NCBI RefSeq assembly: GCF_027409185.1
Contig: NC_084469.1
Span: forward strand, 32,788,293-32,852,292
DNA length: 64,000 nucleotides
DNA from: Cynocephalus volans
Lineage: Eukaryota > Chordata > Mammalia > Dermoptera > Cynocephalidae
Direction: 5' to 3'
Every line of letters begins with the position of its first letter. Within the stretch, counting starts at the first letter, position 1. The translations under genes and the position numbers were made by a program. Below, piece by piece: positions 41,591 through 53,475 of the stretch. The notes under the pieces were generated by a model. That model had not been told where the DNA came from, searched no databases, and worked only from the letters and a program-made list of their open reading frames with translations.

Positions 41591-43529
41591 GTTAGGAGTT
41601 GTTTTGGCAGCCTTAAGTTTCTGTAGTTACACTGGGAGCTTATATGTCCCTGTGATGTGGGAGACACTGAGACTTGATTTTCCTCTCAAGTTATTTTCTC
41701 AAAAAAAAAAAAAAAAAAAGAGCCTCTGCAAAATTCGTGTGGGACTGCCTTGAGCCTGGGGTGGCAAATCATTTCACTCATGTGTGAATTCACACTAATC
41801 AGTAACAGTTGCCTGGAGCCTTGTGATGAGTGGGGTTCTAAGGCAGCCTCAGGGATTGGTGGGCAAGAGCATGATTATGCATGGCTCAGTGGTGGCAAGT
41901 GTGTTGACTATTTTGCTGACCTTGTGAGGACTCCAGATCCCTGGAGAAGAGCCTCCTATGCTGGGGGACAGCTTTCTTCTGCTTTGTCCTCTGATCACTT
42001 GTTCCTTTGTATCCTCTGCTGTTGTCAAGTTCCATCGCAACCTCTCCCACCACTTCCAGCTCACCTTCTTGAAGCCCAGCCCTGATCCCTCTACTAGGGC
42101 AGCCTTCTCTTTGTTTCTTCTCTCACAGCACCAAACCATGAAGCGGTTATTGGGAGGCTGAGATTTCAGGACGTCGCTGCATTTTACCCCATGTAAAAGG
42201 GGCAGTGGTTTCACCTAAAAGAAATATGGACCTTACAGGACCCCAAGGGCACATTAGAGAACTTGCCCAAGAAGGATCTGCTATCCAAGCACAGTAAAAA
42301 CATGACCTTGCCAGGTCAGGTTCAGAATTGGTTGCTCTGGTCTCCTTGGTGTAATTGTTAACTCTAGAGTGGGAAGCTGCCCTTTTGCTCTACTTACTCA
42401 CATCTTCATAGCTGGAGGTGTGAGGGGAAACACTGAGAACTTCATTGAGCCTTGATTCAGCTTTAATCAGTCACTTTAATGTGTAGAGGTGAGATTGGAG
42501 TATTTCGGTTCAGCAAGTTTCAATTGAACAGGGCCCAGCACTGCTAGTGCCTCCTGTAGGAAATGTAAGGAAGTCCTGGAAATGGTTGTCACGTAAGGCA
42601 AGTGCATTTGTGTCACACTGAGTCTTCGGGTGTATAGGATGTTCTGTGATGCTGGCCTAGTTAAAAGAAGGAAGGCAGGAGCATGGAGGGAGGTGACAAT
42701 GATAAATAAGAAGTAGATGTGGGGAGCTGGGAAGAAGAGCAGATAACAGGGAGAGAAAGCTTGTTAGATTGTCCACAGGTTATATGCATGTGGGAGAGGG
42801 GATTTAAAAAAACATGAAGGTTTACAAGGTGGTACAAATCTTTTGGCCATTTCTTTCAGAATCCTAAGAGTAACTTACACTTACAATGTTATTTAAGTCT
42901 GAAAGGACAGTGACTACAGATACTAATAATTTGCTAATACTTGGAATGTGACCCATAGATAACTGAAAATATAATTATGAACAGCACTAGGCCTAAATAA
43001 GAGTAGTAAACTAATTTGAGTGATGACGTACTTTTAAAGTATAAGAAAGGAGTGCAGCCAGTCCTTGTAGCCCGCCTTCCCACGTCTTCCACACAAAGCA
43101 GAGAAGGGATAAGGGTGAATAAGAGCAATATGTCTTTTATTTTCCATGTGCCTATCCCTGTGTGAATTCAGAAGTGTGGCCAAGGTTGCTACCTACTTTT
43201 TTTCTCTCTTCCAAGAAGAACAAAACTCCTTATACTTACCTATAAACTCAATTCTATGGATGTACCATGCTCATTAGTAGACCAAGAAACACCAGTTCCC
43301 ACCCAGTCATACATATCCTCATGCATGCTGAATATGGGAATAGTTTTTATGGACCATATGCCCTGGTCTCCTTCCCTCAGTGGATTCCCATCGCTCCAGA
43401 TGGCTCCTAAGTTGGCTAGTGTAATAAAGCAGATGGTGGGCAGGGGAGTAGCCAGGAGACAGCTTATCCTTTTCCTTTCTAACCCACATATGAGGACTGA
43501 TCAAATGAAGCATCGTTAATGCCTGGGCC
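41591..43529. other. Intergenic, no recognised gene
   Basis: About 1.9 kb with only short unsupported frames (111-121 codons at 41750-42214, no domain) and an A-run at 41701-41719. No repeat I can name. Confidence 0.4.
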
Positions 43530-43715
43530 GATGATTCCCAAACTTTAATGTGCATCGGAACCCTGAACAGCTTGTTAAAACGCTGATTGCTGAGCTCCAA
43601 CCACAGAGTTTCTGATTCAGGAGATCTGTGGGTGGGGCCCGAGAATTTTATTTCTAACAAGTTCCCAAGTGATGCTAATGCTGTTGGTTCAGAGACTACA
43701 CTTTGAGAACCACTG
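43530..43715 (+). mobile_element. MER5A hAT remnant
   Basis: TTCCCAAACTTTAATGTGCA, TGATTGCTGAGCTCCAACC, AGTTTCTGATTCAGGAGATC, GGTGGGGCCCGAGAATTTTA, ACACTTTGAGAACCACTGG. Confidence 0.88.
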
Positions 43716-43727
43716 GCCTAAGCTATT

Positions 43728-44172
43728 GGTTTTCAACCTTGGTTGTATGTTAGAATTACCTGGAAAGTTAAAGACATAACAAAACAAAACACTAACCCAT
43801 GCCTAGGTCATATCTCAGATCAATTTCAAGAGAACCTATGTGGGTAGCACCAGACATCAGTATTTTAAAAAATTCCCAGGGGCCGGCCTGTGGCTCACTT
43901 GGGAGAGTGCGGAGCTGATAATACCAAAGCCACAGGTTCGGATCCCTATATCTTAGCCGGTTAGCTCAGTTGGGAGAGTGTGGTGCTGATAATGCCAAGG
44001 CCACAGGTTCGGATCCCTATATCTAGCCGGTTAGCTCACTTGGGAGAGTGTGGTGCTGACAACACCAAGTCAAGGATTAAGATCCCCTTACTGATCATCT
44101 TTTAAAAAAATAAAATAAAATAAAAATTCCCAGGTGATTCCAATGTGCAGCCAAGGTTAAGAATCGTGATTT
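43728..44172 (+). mobile_element. Second MER5-like element, split by a SINE trimer
   Basis: Begins TTGGTTTTCAACCTTGGTTG and TAGAATTACCTGGAAAGTTA, and resumes after the SINE with GGTGATTCCAATGTGCAGCC and AAGGTTAAGAATCGTGATTT. Confidence 0.7.
43881..44121 (+). mobile_element. CYN-like tRNA-Ile SINE trimer
   Basis: Three successive tRNA-Ile units, each with an A box and B box: (1) GGCCTGTGGCTCACTTGGG with ACAGGTTCGGATCCC, (2) AGCCGGTTAGCTCAGTTGGG with ACAGGTTCGGATCCC, (3) AGCCGGTTAGCTCACTTGGG with a decayed AAGGATTAAGATCCCC; then CATCTTTTAAAAAAATAAAA. Perfect duplication AAAAATTCCCAGG at 43868-43880 and 44122-44134. Best single diagnostic for the host lineage. Confidence 0.96.
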
Positions 44173-45175
44173 AGGCTCTTGAGGCAGATGTCCATTAATG
44201 CAGGTGTACTAGATAAAAGTCAGTAGAACTAAATGCCTTCCACCTTTGTTTCTGAGGCAGGATACTTTGATCATATGGGCACCTTTCCTTTGGATGAATG
44301 CGGCTGCAGTGATTATGACGGTAATTGAATCCTCTTGGATTATGGCTTGGAGAAAGGTTGGAGCAAAGTGAAGAAAGTTGAAATGGCAATTATGGAAAAT
44401 GGTAAACATGCTGACTGGGAAACAGTGGTTTCTGGGCATAAGTCAAATACCTCTGCAAAACGGAGACCATAACATTATCTTGGGGCTCTTCTCCAAAATA
44501 TGTGATTCTTCCCACTCGTTGTTAGCAGCCTGAGCAAAGAAAATGGACATTTTGACTGAATAGGGTTAACAAACTTCCCAGGCAGTTGCAGATAGTAGGG
44601 CAAAGGAGTTCAGAGTACTGGTGTGAGTGGCTAAAGTGATGCACCCTAGCGTCTAGGGCCTAATTCCAACGATAAACTGAAGAGAAAGTTTTCCTTTCTG
44701 CTAGGTTGTGTATTGGATACATACACAATATCCCTTTCTCAGGGTAGTCACTCCTTTCCCTATTTCACAGGATTACGGTGATGCAAACACAGAAACCCGC
44801 CCTCACCACTGAGGCAGACAGGTGACCCGGGCCTGGCTAATCACACACACTCTCTCTCCCTGATTGGTCCAGGGGTGAGCACCAGACCCAAACAGGGCCA
44901 ATCACAGTCCTTCCCTGTGATTGATATTTGGGAGGGATGATGTAGTTTGAGGCAACGTTACATATGATGAAATCCTTCTTCGACGTAGTGGTCTTTGAAC
45001 TGCGACCTGAAAAACAAAAAGCTCGTTGTGCAAAGTTATGGAGGAAGAGCAGAGGATGGAAGAAACACAAAGGTTCTGAGGCCAGAACGGGGCCTCGCTT
45101 GTTGAAGGCAGATAAGACCAGTGTAGGGTGCTGTTTCCATGGCCTGAACCGCTGCCCCCCCTTTCTCTCTCTCTT
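44173..45175. other. Intergenic, no recognised feature
   Basis: About 1 kb; no gene or named repeat supported. Confidence 0.45.
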
Positions 45176-45262
45176 TTGACTGCTGTCGGTTTCGGGATTG
45201 CGAACCACTGACCTTGGTGTTATAACACTGCGATCTAACCAACTAAACTAACCAGCCAGCCC
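45176..45262 (-). mobile_element. CYN-like SINE monomer, diverged
   Basis: GCTGTCGGTTTCGGGATTG, CTGACCTTGGTGTTATAACA, CTAACCAACTAAACTAACCA and GCCAGCCC read as a reverse tRNA-Ile monomer with many changes, so it is among the older copies here. Confidence 0.75.
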
Positions 45263-45539
45263 TTCCCCTTACTCTTAACCTTGGTCATTCCCGCCCACCC
45301 TTCAGATTTCAGCCCAAGCCTCACTCCTTCAAGCCCTCCTTGACCTCAGAGCGGGTATCCCTTTGCCCCCAGCAGACCACTGGCCTGTTCTGAGGATCTG
45401 CAGACCTGTGTTTACCAGACTCACAGATCTCGGGAAAGGGAGCGACGGGATAAGAGGGAAGCGGGTCGGGCGGTAAAGGAGGCCTGCGAACCATCCCCGC
45501 GGGAAGGTGAAGCGGATTCCCAGTTTCTCCAGCCCAGAT

Positions 45540-46060
45540 CAATGCTTGGGGAGCGGCACCAGCGCGCAGAGCGGCCGGTCACCGGGCGGAAGTGCATCCC
45601 TGGAGCCGTTCTAGGAAACCCGGAGGACCCCGCTCGTCAGTGGTACTGGGGCTCAAGTGGGCATCGCCCGGTGCACGGGGCCATTCCAGGGAGCCGACTC
45701 GGCAAGCGTCGGCGACATGGGGGATTGGGCTAGGGCGAGAGCCGCAGAAAAGTTGAGGGGCAACGGCGAGGAGGCGACGGCGTGCTGACCACCTGCCCCT
45801 CCGGCGGAGTGCAGCGCGCGCTGATTGGATGGAGTGCCGCCGGGGAGCGGAAGTGGCCGGTGCCCGTCGCCCGTGACACCGAGACAACAGCTGCGGGAGC
45901 TGTGCGAGCGGCCGAGCGGCGCCGGGAGCCCGAGCCGAGGGAGCGTGGGGCGGTGGCGGCCTGCGGTGAGACCTCGTTCCGTCACGACTTGGGGGAGGAG
46001 GGCGCTGGGCTCCCGACTTCCCGGCCCGCGAGCGGAGCGGAAACCCCACGTTTAGGCCCG
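45540..46060 (+). promoter_or_regulatory. ZFP3: ZFP3 CpG-island promoter
   Basis: A CpG-dense block immediately upstream of and around ZFP3 exon 1. Visible elements: an inverted CCAAT box (ATTGG, 45824-45828) and ETS-type CGGAAGTG sites at 45585-45592 and 45848-45855. There is no TATA box, which fits a broadly expressed CpG promoter. CpG density persists on the upstream side, so divergent transcription is possible. Confidence 0.75.
45860..45965 (+). other. ZFP3: ZFP3 noncoding exon 1 (start uncertain)
   Basis: The exon ends at the donor CTGCG|GTGAGA (45965/45966). The start is set only roughly, downstream of the CCAAT and ETS sites. No ATG-initiated frame joins to the ZFP3 coding frame, so the exon is taken as 5' UTR. 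The intron runs 45966-56228. Confidence 0.6.
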
Positions 46061-46534
46061 TTCCTGACACGGGTCTCCTTGTGACCTTGGACTTTATGCC
46101 CCCCTCCCCCGGGCTTCCATTTCCCCACCTGCACACACAGAGGGTGGGACTGGACACTGCCGGGGACTGTTCCTGCTCTGGTTCGCTGCCTGTCAGTCGC
46201 GGGGGCGGGAGAAGCAGGGACACCTCCTCGGTCCCGACGTGGGGAACGATGGGAGCTGTGGTTTTCTCTGACATTCCACCCCAAGTAAAGCGTTGCGACG
46301 AAATGGCGGGCAGGGTCAAAAACTTAAGGCTCCTGGGGCAGACTGTGTGCGCCCTGTGCTGACAGACAGCATATTGGCTTATGAGGATTAGTTATGGAAA
46401 GGAGAACAGGTTTGAGCGCAGAGTTGATAGAGCCCTCTTGATTGTGGGTACCAGAGGGAGGACAGAGGAAAGGAGGATAACAGTGCCTTAGACTAAGCAC
46501 CATCCAGATTGGGAGAAGGAACTTATTTTTACAA

Positions 46535-46770
46535 ATAGTTATTGACACCAGCTACGTGTCAGACACTGTTCTAGGCTCTTTAGATGCAAAGATGAATGAA
46601 ATATCCAGTCAGCCCTCAAGAGTATGGCAGATTCGTTATGTAGATAAGACATTTACACAAATTCACTTCACAGATATTTACCAGGTATCGGAAATGTGCT
46701 GGGCACTGGGAATACAAAGATGAATAGAAGATCATCCTTGCTCATGGTCTAGAGAAGAAAACAGACATGA
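46535..46770 (-). repeat. L2 LINE fragment, antisense
   Basis: CTACGTGTCAGACACTGTTC, TTTAGATGCAAAGATGAATG, CAGCCCTCAAGAGTATGGCA, and a second set TGTGCTGGGCACTGGGAATA. In ZFP3 intron 1. 46061-46534 and 46771-47309 hold nothing recognised. Confidence 0.7.
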
Positions 46771-47309
46771 AAGTAAACTAACAGTACGAGAGTAATTACT
46801 ACAAAATGAAGGAGTATCTGTCTTATGACCCTGGGGCCAGGGAAGGAAATGGAGAGGACGAGCCATGCTTGAGCTGAGTTTTGGAGATATTTGAGTGTAA
46901 AAGGCGGGCAAGAGTATTCCTGGAAGTGGGAATAACTTGTTCTCAAAGGCAAAGAAGCTTTAAAGAATAGGAAGTGTTTGAACTGTAGGACACTGAGCAT
47001 AACTGCAGCTTTCAGCAGTTATTGGAGAGTGTGGGACAGAAGATGGGGAAAGCAAACAGGCCTCACCATGAGGGCATATGAGCCATGTGAAGAAGTTTTT
47101 ATTCTGTAGGCCTTGGGGAACAATAAATAGGAAGTGACATGATAATTATAGCACAAAGAAAGAGGTGAGAAAAGGTCTCGTGAAATGCTGGTTCAGAGCA
47201 CCAAGAGAGAACCTCTTTTCTGCTGATGTTAGTGAAGATTTTGGGGAGGAGATGGTCCTTGTACTAGATATTATTTGGTAGGACCCGGCCTTTCAGAAGT
47301 TAGGGGAAA

Positions 47310-47760
47310 GCATTTGTATCAGTTAAGATGCTTTTGTCTGTGGCTTAAAAATATGCAAGTATATAAGCTCTTATAATTGGAAATCAAGAGGGATAGCAGT
47401 TTCAGGAATGACTTAAAGCAGTGGCCCTGGCTCCATTGTCCCTTGATTTTCTTACTCTGCCTGCCTTCATCCACAAGCTGGTAGTGACTTGGCAGTGGCA
47501 GGTCCAGGCCACAGTATATGGAAGTCTCTTCCTGTGGTTCTCTCAGGATGGCAGGAAACTATTCCCAGAAGTTCCTGCAAACTTCCTCAAGATATTGACC
47601 CAGATGAAGGCATATGTCTTTTCCTGAATGAGGGATCTCTGCATCCCTGCTGTTTCTGAACCAGTCACTTGCAAGGGATATGGTATTTATTTGACTGGGG
47701 TAACCCAACTGAGGTGCCCTCCTGGAGCTCTTGGGTGAGGTCAGATCTCCTAAAAAGAGA
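47310..47760 (+). repeat. Old dispersed repeat, family not named (copy 2 of 3)
   Basis: TTTGTATCAGTTAAGATGCT, GTCTGTGGCTTAAAAATATG, ATCCACAAGCTGGTAGTGAC, ACCCAGATGAAGGCATATG. Shares its opening with the copy at 33020. Confidence 0.4.
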
Positions 47761-48867
47761 GCAAGACTACTCTAAATGTTTTTGCTCAAATAACCCATAA
47801 AATAATTTTGAAAAGCTTTGTAGCCCCTTACACATTAGTAAGTTGACATCCAAAATGTTTCCATTTCTCATCATACATTTTAATAGTTTTGAAGGATATT
47901 ATTTTTGATGTATTAAAAATTTTGACATTTCAAAATAAAACCTCATCCCAATTTCCAGAATACCTTCCCTTGGTTCTGTGTACCCACCACATTCTTCATC
48001 CCCTCTGTAACCTCCATCTGTTGGCATCCACTCCTCCCCCACCCACCCCCCTTCATTTGCATCCCTGTCCCACTCAGTCATCTCAACTGTGTCCTGGCTA
48101 ATATTTGAATCCCTCACTTCCTCAGTCTTGCCCACACACATCTCTCTGGATTCCCAGCCTGCTCTGGGGCTGCCAAGAGCATCACTGGAGAAAGTTAGGA
48201 GAGCATGCCGATTGGCTCCTCTTCACACTGATGCTCTCCAGCATGCTTGTCTCATAAGGAGCTTGTGAGGGTTAAACAAGATAATAATGTCTGTGAATTG
48301 CTTAGCACATAGTAAGTGCTCATCATTATTCTCTATATCAGAATGTCAGTGCATCCTTCCATATCTATCCCAACCTTAGATGTGCTCATTGAAGTCAAAA
48401 TGTTTTCTCTGTTCTTTTCTTATTCCTCCTGTACTTCCTGGCCTCTGATGCTTTGCTTGCCCATTTTCTGCCCAGAATGCTGTAGTGCGGTAGTTGTCAA
48501 AAGGAAGTTTGTGGAGGGGGTACACAAACACTTTCTGCAACATCTGTGGGCACAGATTGTTGAATGGAAATCAGTTTCTAGATCCTTGACTTCAATTTGT
48601 ATGCTTGCCTGCAATCAATCTGCTTGAGAATGGGCCTGTGGCCAAAGGTTTCTCTTTCTCTCCTCCTTGTTCACAATTGTTCTTTTCCTACTTTAGAAAG
48701 AAAGACATACCTTCCATTCATCTCCTCCTTAATTGTACCTATGGTACATCACTCTGGGGTGGAAAAATATCTGGAGTGCCATACAAAGGAACAGTTTGTT
48801 GAAGAAGTAAATGATTCTTGGACGCTTTGTCACACAAGTCCCAGTCTTTGCTTTCAACAAAATTTTA
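47761..48867. other. ZFP3 intron 1, mostly unassigned
   Basis: A MIR tail is visible at 48245-48345 (GAGGGTTAAACAAGATAATA, CATAGTAAGTGCTCATCATT). The remainder has no feature I can support. Confidence 0.45.
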
Positions 48868-49047
48868 TTTATTTATTTATTTATATTTTTAAAATGATGA
48901 CCGGTAAGGGGATCTTAACCCTTGACTTGGTGTTGTCAGCACCATGCTCTCCCAAGTGAGCTAACTGGCCATCCTATATAGGGATCCGAACCCGTGGCCT
49001 TGGTGTTATCAGCACCACACTCTCCCAAGTGAGCCATGGGCCGGCCC
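48868..49047 (-). mobile_element. CYN-like SINE dimer
   Basis: Reverse dimer after (TTTA)n: ATGATGACCGGTAAGGGGAT, AGCACCATGCTCTCCCAAGT, GAGCTAACTGGCCATCC, GTGAGCCATGGGCCGGCCC. Perfect 14-base duplication TCAACAAAATTTTA at 48854-48867 and 49048-49061. Confidence 0.95.
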
Positions 49048-49061
49048 TCAACAAAATTTTA

Positions 49062-49504
49062 AAAAGACTTAATCAGGCTGTCACCTAGCTGATAGATTAT
49101 TTAATAGTCTTAAAAAATTTTTTTTTTTTTTTACTACAAATCACAATGTGATTTTTGGCAGATAAGTTCAAAGAATTAAGTGATATTGCTATCACAAGAG
49201 ATTGCTGTAAACTCTGATTTAGGTAATTTGGGCAAAATCAGGCCCAGGCATGGTAACTAGAATCAGTCTGATAACCATAACAGAAAGGTGGTTTTTAACT
49301 CAGAAAAGCGTATCTAGTCAATTGTAATATACCTGTCCTGTCTGCTCTCTGAGAAGTTGAGGGAAGTGGAGGGATAATCAAGGAAATAAAAAGTCAGAGC
49401 AAGAACTGGTGATGTATCTTTAATCTTGCTGCTTGACACACATGTTGATCTGCTTGGTAAGCTGGACCTTTAGACCACTGAGAGTGGGATAACTTCCTTT
49501 GTCA
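49062..49504. other. ZFP3 intron 1, no recognised feature
   Basis: About 440 AT-rich bases. Confidence 0.45.
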
Positions 49505-49720
49505 TTAAGAATTCTTAACAGTGGTTTCCAGGCCTGGCTGGGCATCAGAATCACCTGGGGCACTTGTTAAAAATACATATCCCTTCCCCCTCCACCAGAG
49601 ATTCTGATTCTGAGAGGTCTGAGGTGGGACCTGAATATTAGTATTTTTAACAAATTTCCCAGTTTATTCTTATGCAGCTAGCCTAGTTCAGGCCAAGAGC
49701 CATTATTTAAGAATCATTCA
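49505..49720 (+). mobile_element. MER5A hAT remnant
   Basis: CAGTGGTTTCCAGGCCTGGC, CATCAGAATCACCTGGGGCA, ACCAGAGATTCTGATTCTG, GAGGTGGGACCTGAATATTA. Confidence 0.85.
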
Positions 49721-49849
49721 TCTAACCAGATCTTCCTGCCATGTTTGCAAGCCTACTAAACAATTTTCAGAGTTTTATGTGGCTTCCTATGTAGATTTCC
49801 ACCTATGCACTATGGTCCTTTACAAGTTGTCTGATGGTAGACTAAAGGC

Positions 49850-50302
49850 AAAATGTCTACCAACTGAAAAGGTTTCTTGAGACTGAAAAATGAAATAGGC
49901 AATTCCATGTGGTAAAGCAAAGAATTTTATTAGGGTAACTTACATACAGGATGATGGATCAGGTGGGCGATGACCCAGAGGTATATACAAGGTTTCTCCA
50001 TGCCACCTCCTGATTGAGCCCAAATTTATGTAGGCACTTCACACAAAGTTGGGGAAAAAGCCAAGAAGCAATTGCTAACTAAGAAACAAGCTACCGTCAC
50101 TAACTCCAAATGTCTTAGGACAATGATTACTATTTTTGGTGGTCTTGTGGTGCAGGTAGCTAGACTGGCTGTTGCCATATCAGTGCTTAATCATTAAATT
50201 CCTTCTTTGTAGTCAGCAAGCTGTTTCTACCTGTTGTTGTAACTATCTTACCAGTAGTTACTGTATAACTTTTGTGGGCGGAGTTCACACAAAGGACATA
50301 GC
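49850..50302 (-). mobile_element. Possible solo LTR, antisense
   Basis: Minus-strand order: start TGTCCTTTGTGTGAACTCC, a CCCTAATAAAATTCTTTGC polyadenylation region (49920-49938), and an end near TGTCTACCAACTG (49854). Size (about 450 bases) and layout fit an LTR. No target duplication was resolved. Confidence 0.4.
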
Positions 50303-51610
50303 AAGTGGAAAAGGCTTCAAGATGAAGTAAGTTATGTTCATAGTCTTACAGTTTTATTTCTCATTGTTACTTTATAGGTGGGTATCTGGTTTATGCATCA
50401 GTATTTTGTGTGTGAAGCTTTCTGAGTCTGCTCTCCTAGGGTGCATTGAAAGACAAATCCAGGTCTGCAGAGTTGAGGGCTCTATTCTGAACTATGGAGA
50501 CCCAGTAGAGGCCTGACTGTTGTCCCCCAAACTGAGGACTAAGAGTGGCCAACCTATACTCCTCAGGTGGCACCTCCATCTTACCTCTCTCCATAAACAG
50601 CTAATTTCAGATTTAGAAAAGTGAAGAAGTGAGAGAAAGATAGAAAATTGGGTTTGGGAATTTGAGAAGTGGAGTGTTTCCATATGAGGATGAGGCCTCA
50701 ATGTGTGGCTGTGCCTCTGGGAAAATCAACCAAATGGAGGTTGACTTTGATTTGTATATGAGAAGGTACCTATAAAACACCATTTAACAAACGACACTGA
50801 CAGAATGCAGAATAAAAGAATAGTAAGGGGAGTCAAATTTAGTTGGGGAAGACTTTCTTAATTTGAGTTTTGAATCAGGTCTTGAATTTGGGGATAAATA
50901 CATACCAACTTATATTGTATCTTGCTTTACTAAGAACAAGTAATTTTCCATATGTTGTGGTACAGATGTAGGTTCTACGAATGCTGACTTTGTAAAGAAC
51001 TAGATGATAGAAAAGAATTATATGGGGCATAAGGATGAAAAGGAAAGGCCAAAGAAGAGGTTGGAAGTAGATGGGGACTGAAATACCAGCTTGTGGACCT
51101 TGTTTTTTGGTGGGTATTAGAAAGAAATTTATTTAAGACAGTATTTCCAATCTCAGATGGTACCAGGGATGAAGAAAATAGCTAAATTCTCTATAATGGA
51201 TCCTCACAATTATATAGACACATATTATGTATAATTTTCAGATTTCAACAAAAAGGAGAAATCCGGCTTTTGAGTGCCCTCCCCTACTCCAGGGAGAATT
51301 AGAGAAGATGCCAAGGGGAGGAAAGTTGAAGAAGATTCCAGCTCATTTTGAGGGGTAGCCCAAAGAGCTTCCAAGACTTCCGGATTTCAGTAGGAGATCA
51401 GGTTCCTTCCAGGTGTCAGGGGAGGGGGCGTTGCCCGAGCTGTACTGATGAGTGACTAGAGAGGCCCCAGGGTAGGATGGTGGTAGTAACCACCATCCCA
51501 TGGATGACTGGAGAAAAAGAGCAGTACAAAGGTCACCCAAAAATCACTACTTTCCCCTTTCCTCACCACTTGACATCAGTCTCTCCTGCCACTCAGGGTC
51601 TTCATTTCTT
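50303..51610. other. ZFP3 intron 1, no recognised feature
   Basis: About 1.3 kb without a gene or a repeat I can name. Confidence 0.4.
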
Positions 51611-51627
51611 CAATACTCTCATCTTTT

Positions 51628-51773
51628 TTTTTTTTTTTTTTTTTGTCGTTTTTTCGTGACCGGCACTCAGCCAGTGAGTGCACTAGTCAGTCCTATATAG
51701 GATCCGAACCCGTGGCGGGAGCGTTGCTGCGCTCCCAGCGCAGCACTCTACCAAGTGCGCCACGGGCTCGGCC
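51628..51773 (-). mobile_element. CYN-like SINE, subtype 2
   Basis: Reverse: TTTTTTCGTGACCGGCACTC, AACCCGTGGCGGGAGCG, GCGCTCCCAGCGCAGC, GCGCCACGGGCTCGGCC. Perfect 17-base duplication CAATACTCTCATCTTTT at 51611-51627 and 51774-51790. Confidence 0.96.
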
Positions 51774-51790
51774 CAATACTCTCATCTTTT

Positions 51791-52949
51791 CTTTCCTCTT
51801 AACCCCCGTCTCTCTACTGACACCATCCTTTCTAATATAAACATGTTCAAATCTCTCCCACTAGAGAAAATCCTTGACCTGTGCCACATTCACATTACTG
51901 TTTATCTTGGTCTTCTCCTTTTATCCACATTTTTAAAAAAGCAGCAGCAAATTCATTATTCAGTCCACTGTCATTCAGCTTCCTTTTTTTTTTTTTTTTT
52001 TTTAAATAATAAGTACATTCTAAGATGTTGTTGGAGTGAGGAAGAAGGAGTGAGGTTGGCCCATGGCTGGCTGGGTAGCTGGCCTGGTTGCCATTGATGG
52101 TGCACAGGGCCAAAGCTCACAGCCCAGCAGCCTCAAGACCCCAGGGGGCTTCTGGCTCCAGCTCCAGCCTGGTTGCCCTATTCAGCTTCTGCTTCTACCA
52201 TTTCACTGAATCTGTTCTCTTGGGTCATCTGTGACCACCATATGTCTCAGTAGACATTTGCCAATTCTTATCCTATTGTGTGTCTCAACTGCATTTGATA
52301 CTGTTTAATTCCCTCTGCCATTGCCCTGGTGACTTCTGATACTGTATTCTGGTTATTCTGTTTCACTAACCATTCTTTCTCTTCCTCCACCCACTCCTTT
52401 ATTATTGGAGTCCAAACAGGAAACAGATGGCTCACTCAAATTACGATAATTTGAGGAGGGTTTATTTGCAAAGAAGTTAATTTTAAATGATATAGGTGTG
52501 GGCAGGGTATTGAGGAATCTGGGTCTGGCAGCAGTGGAGTGGTCACCAGCCCCGGGCCTGAAGAGACAAGAGGTAGTAGAGGTTACTGGAACCCAGGTGC
52601 TGAGACAATTGGGTAGGATAGACTTCTTCAGAGGAGTAATGACTTTCAGTTGAGAGACACCACCAGCCTTGGGTGACCTCATGGGAAGGAACCAGGAAAA
52701 TAAATACCCTGACTGCCTCCTTCCTACTTTCCGTCTCCTGCTGGGGCTCCCCATTGATGGGCCACAGTTAGAAGCCAGAAGGCCTGTTGATGTGTGTCAT
52801 ACAGCTTAGCCGTCTGGGACAGACAGCAGTGCGGAGAAAGGTGGAAAGAAGATCTAGAGGGAGAAAATGGAAGATAACTGGACTACTCTTGACTGTTAGT
52901 TTTGACTCCTAGTTTCTGTCCTCAGTCTCTGACAGTTCTCACACTATAC
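51791..52949. other. ZFP3 intron 1, old repeat debris
   Basis: Includes a T-run at 51984-52003. Segments near 52200-52400 resemble old LINE debris. 52410-52760 is probably an old repeat (AATTTGAGGAGGGTTTATTT) of unnamed family. Confidence 0.35.
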
Positions 52950-53475
52950 TCATGCTGATTACTCAAGTCAGTATCTTTAGTCCTGACTAAGCTTTAGACC
53001 AATATATTTTGACTGATTCCTTGATACCTTTATATGGATATCTTAACTCATCGTGTCCAAAACAAAGCTCATCTGTCGTCTTCCCTCCTGAACTAGCTCT
53101 TCCTCCAGTATTCCCAGTCTTGGTGGCACCACCATCCATCTAATTACCATCTGTGAAATTAAGGGGGATCTGGGCACCACCTTTGACTCCTCCCTCTTCC
53201 TTACCATCTATATTCAATCACACACCAAACCTTGCAGAATTTGACCTCTTAAATACTTCTCCAGTCTGTCTTCTCTTCATCCCCACGATTACTATTGCCC
53301 TAGTTAGATCTTATCACCTTTTGTTTTGATGACTCCATCAGCCTCCTAACTGATCTCCCTATGTCCAGGCCTATGGCCCTCTTGTTCAGCAACTAAATGG
53401 CCACGAGTGTACCTCTACCTGAAATGCTAATCTGACCAGGGATCATGTCACTCCTTGGCTTAAAAACCAATCCAT
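52950..53475 (+). mobile_element. L2 LINE fragment
   Basis: A long L2 match: CATCGTGTCCAAAACAAAGC, CAGTATTCCCAGTCTTGGTG, CCACCTTTGACTCCTCCC, TCATGTCACTCCTTGGCTTA. Confidence 0.75.

Noticed and set aside
45579-46319. A 246-codon minus-strand frame over the ZFP3 CpG island
   Set aside because: CpG-rich DNA has few stop codons, so long open frames are expected. No domain or conserved start is seen.
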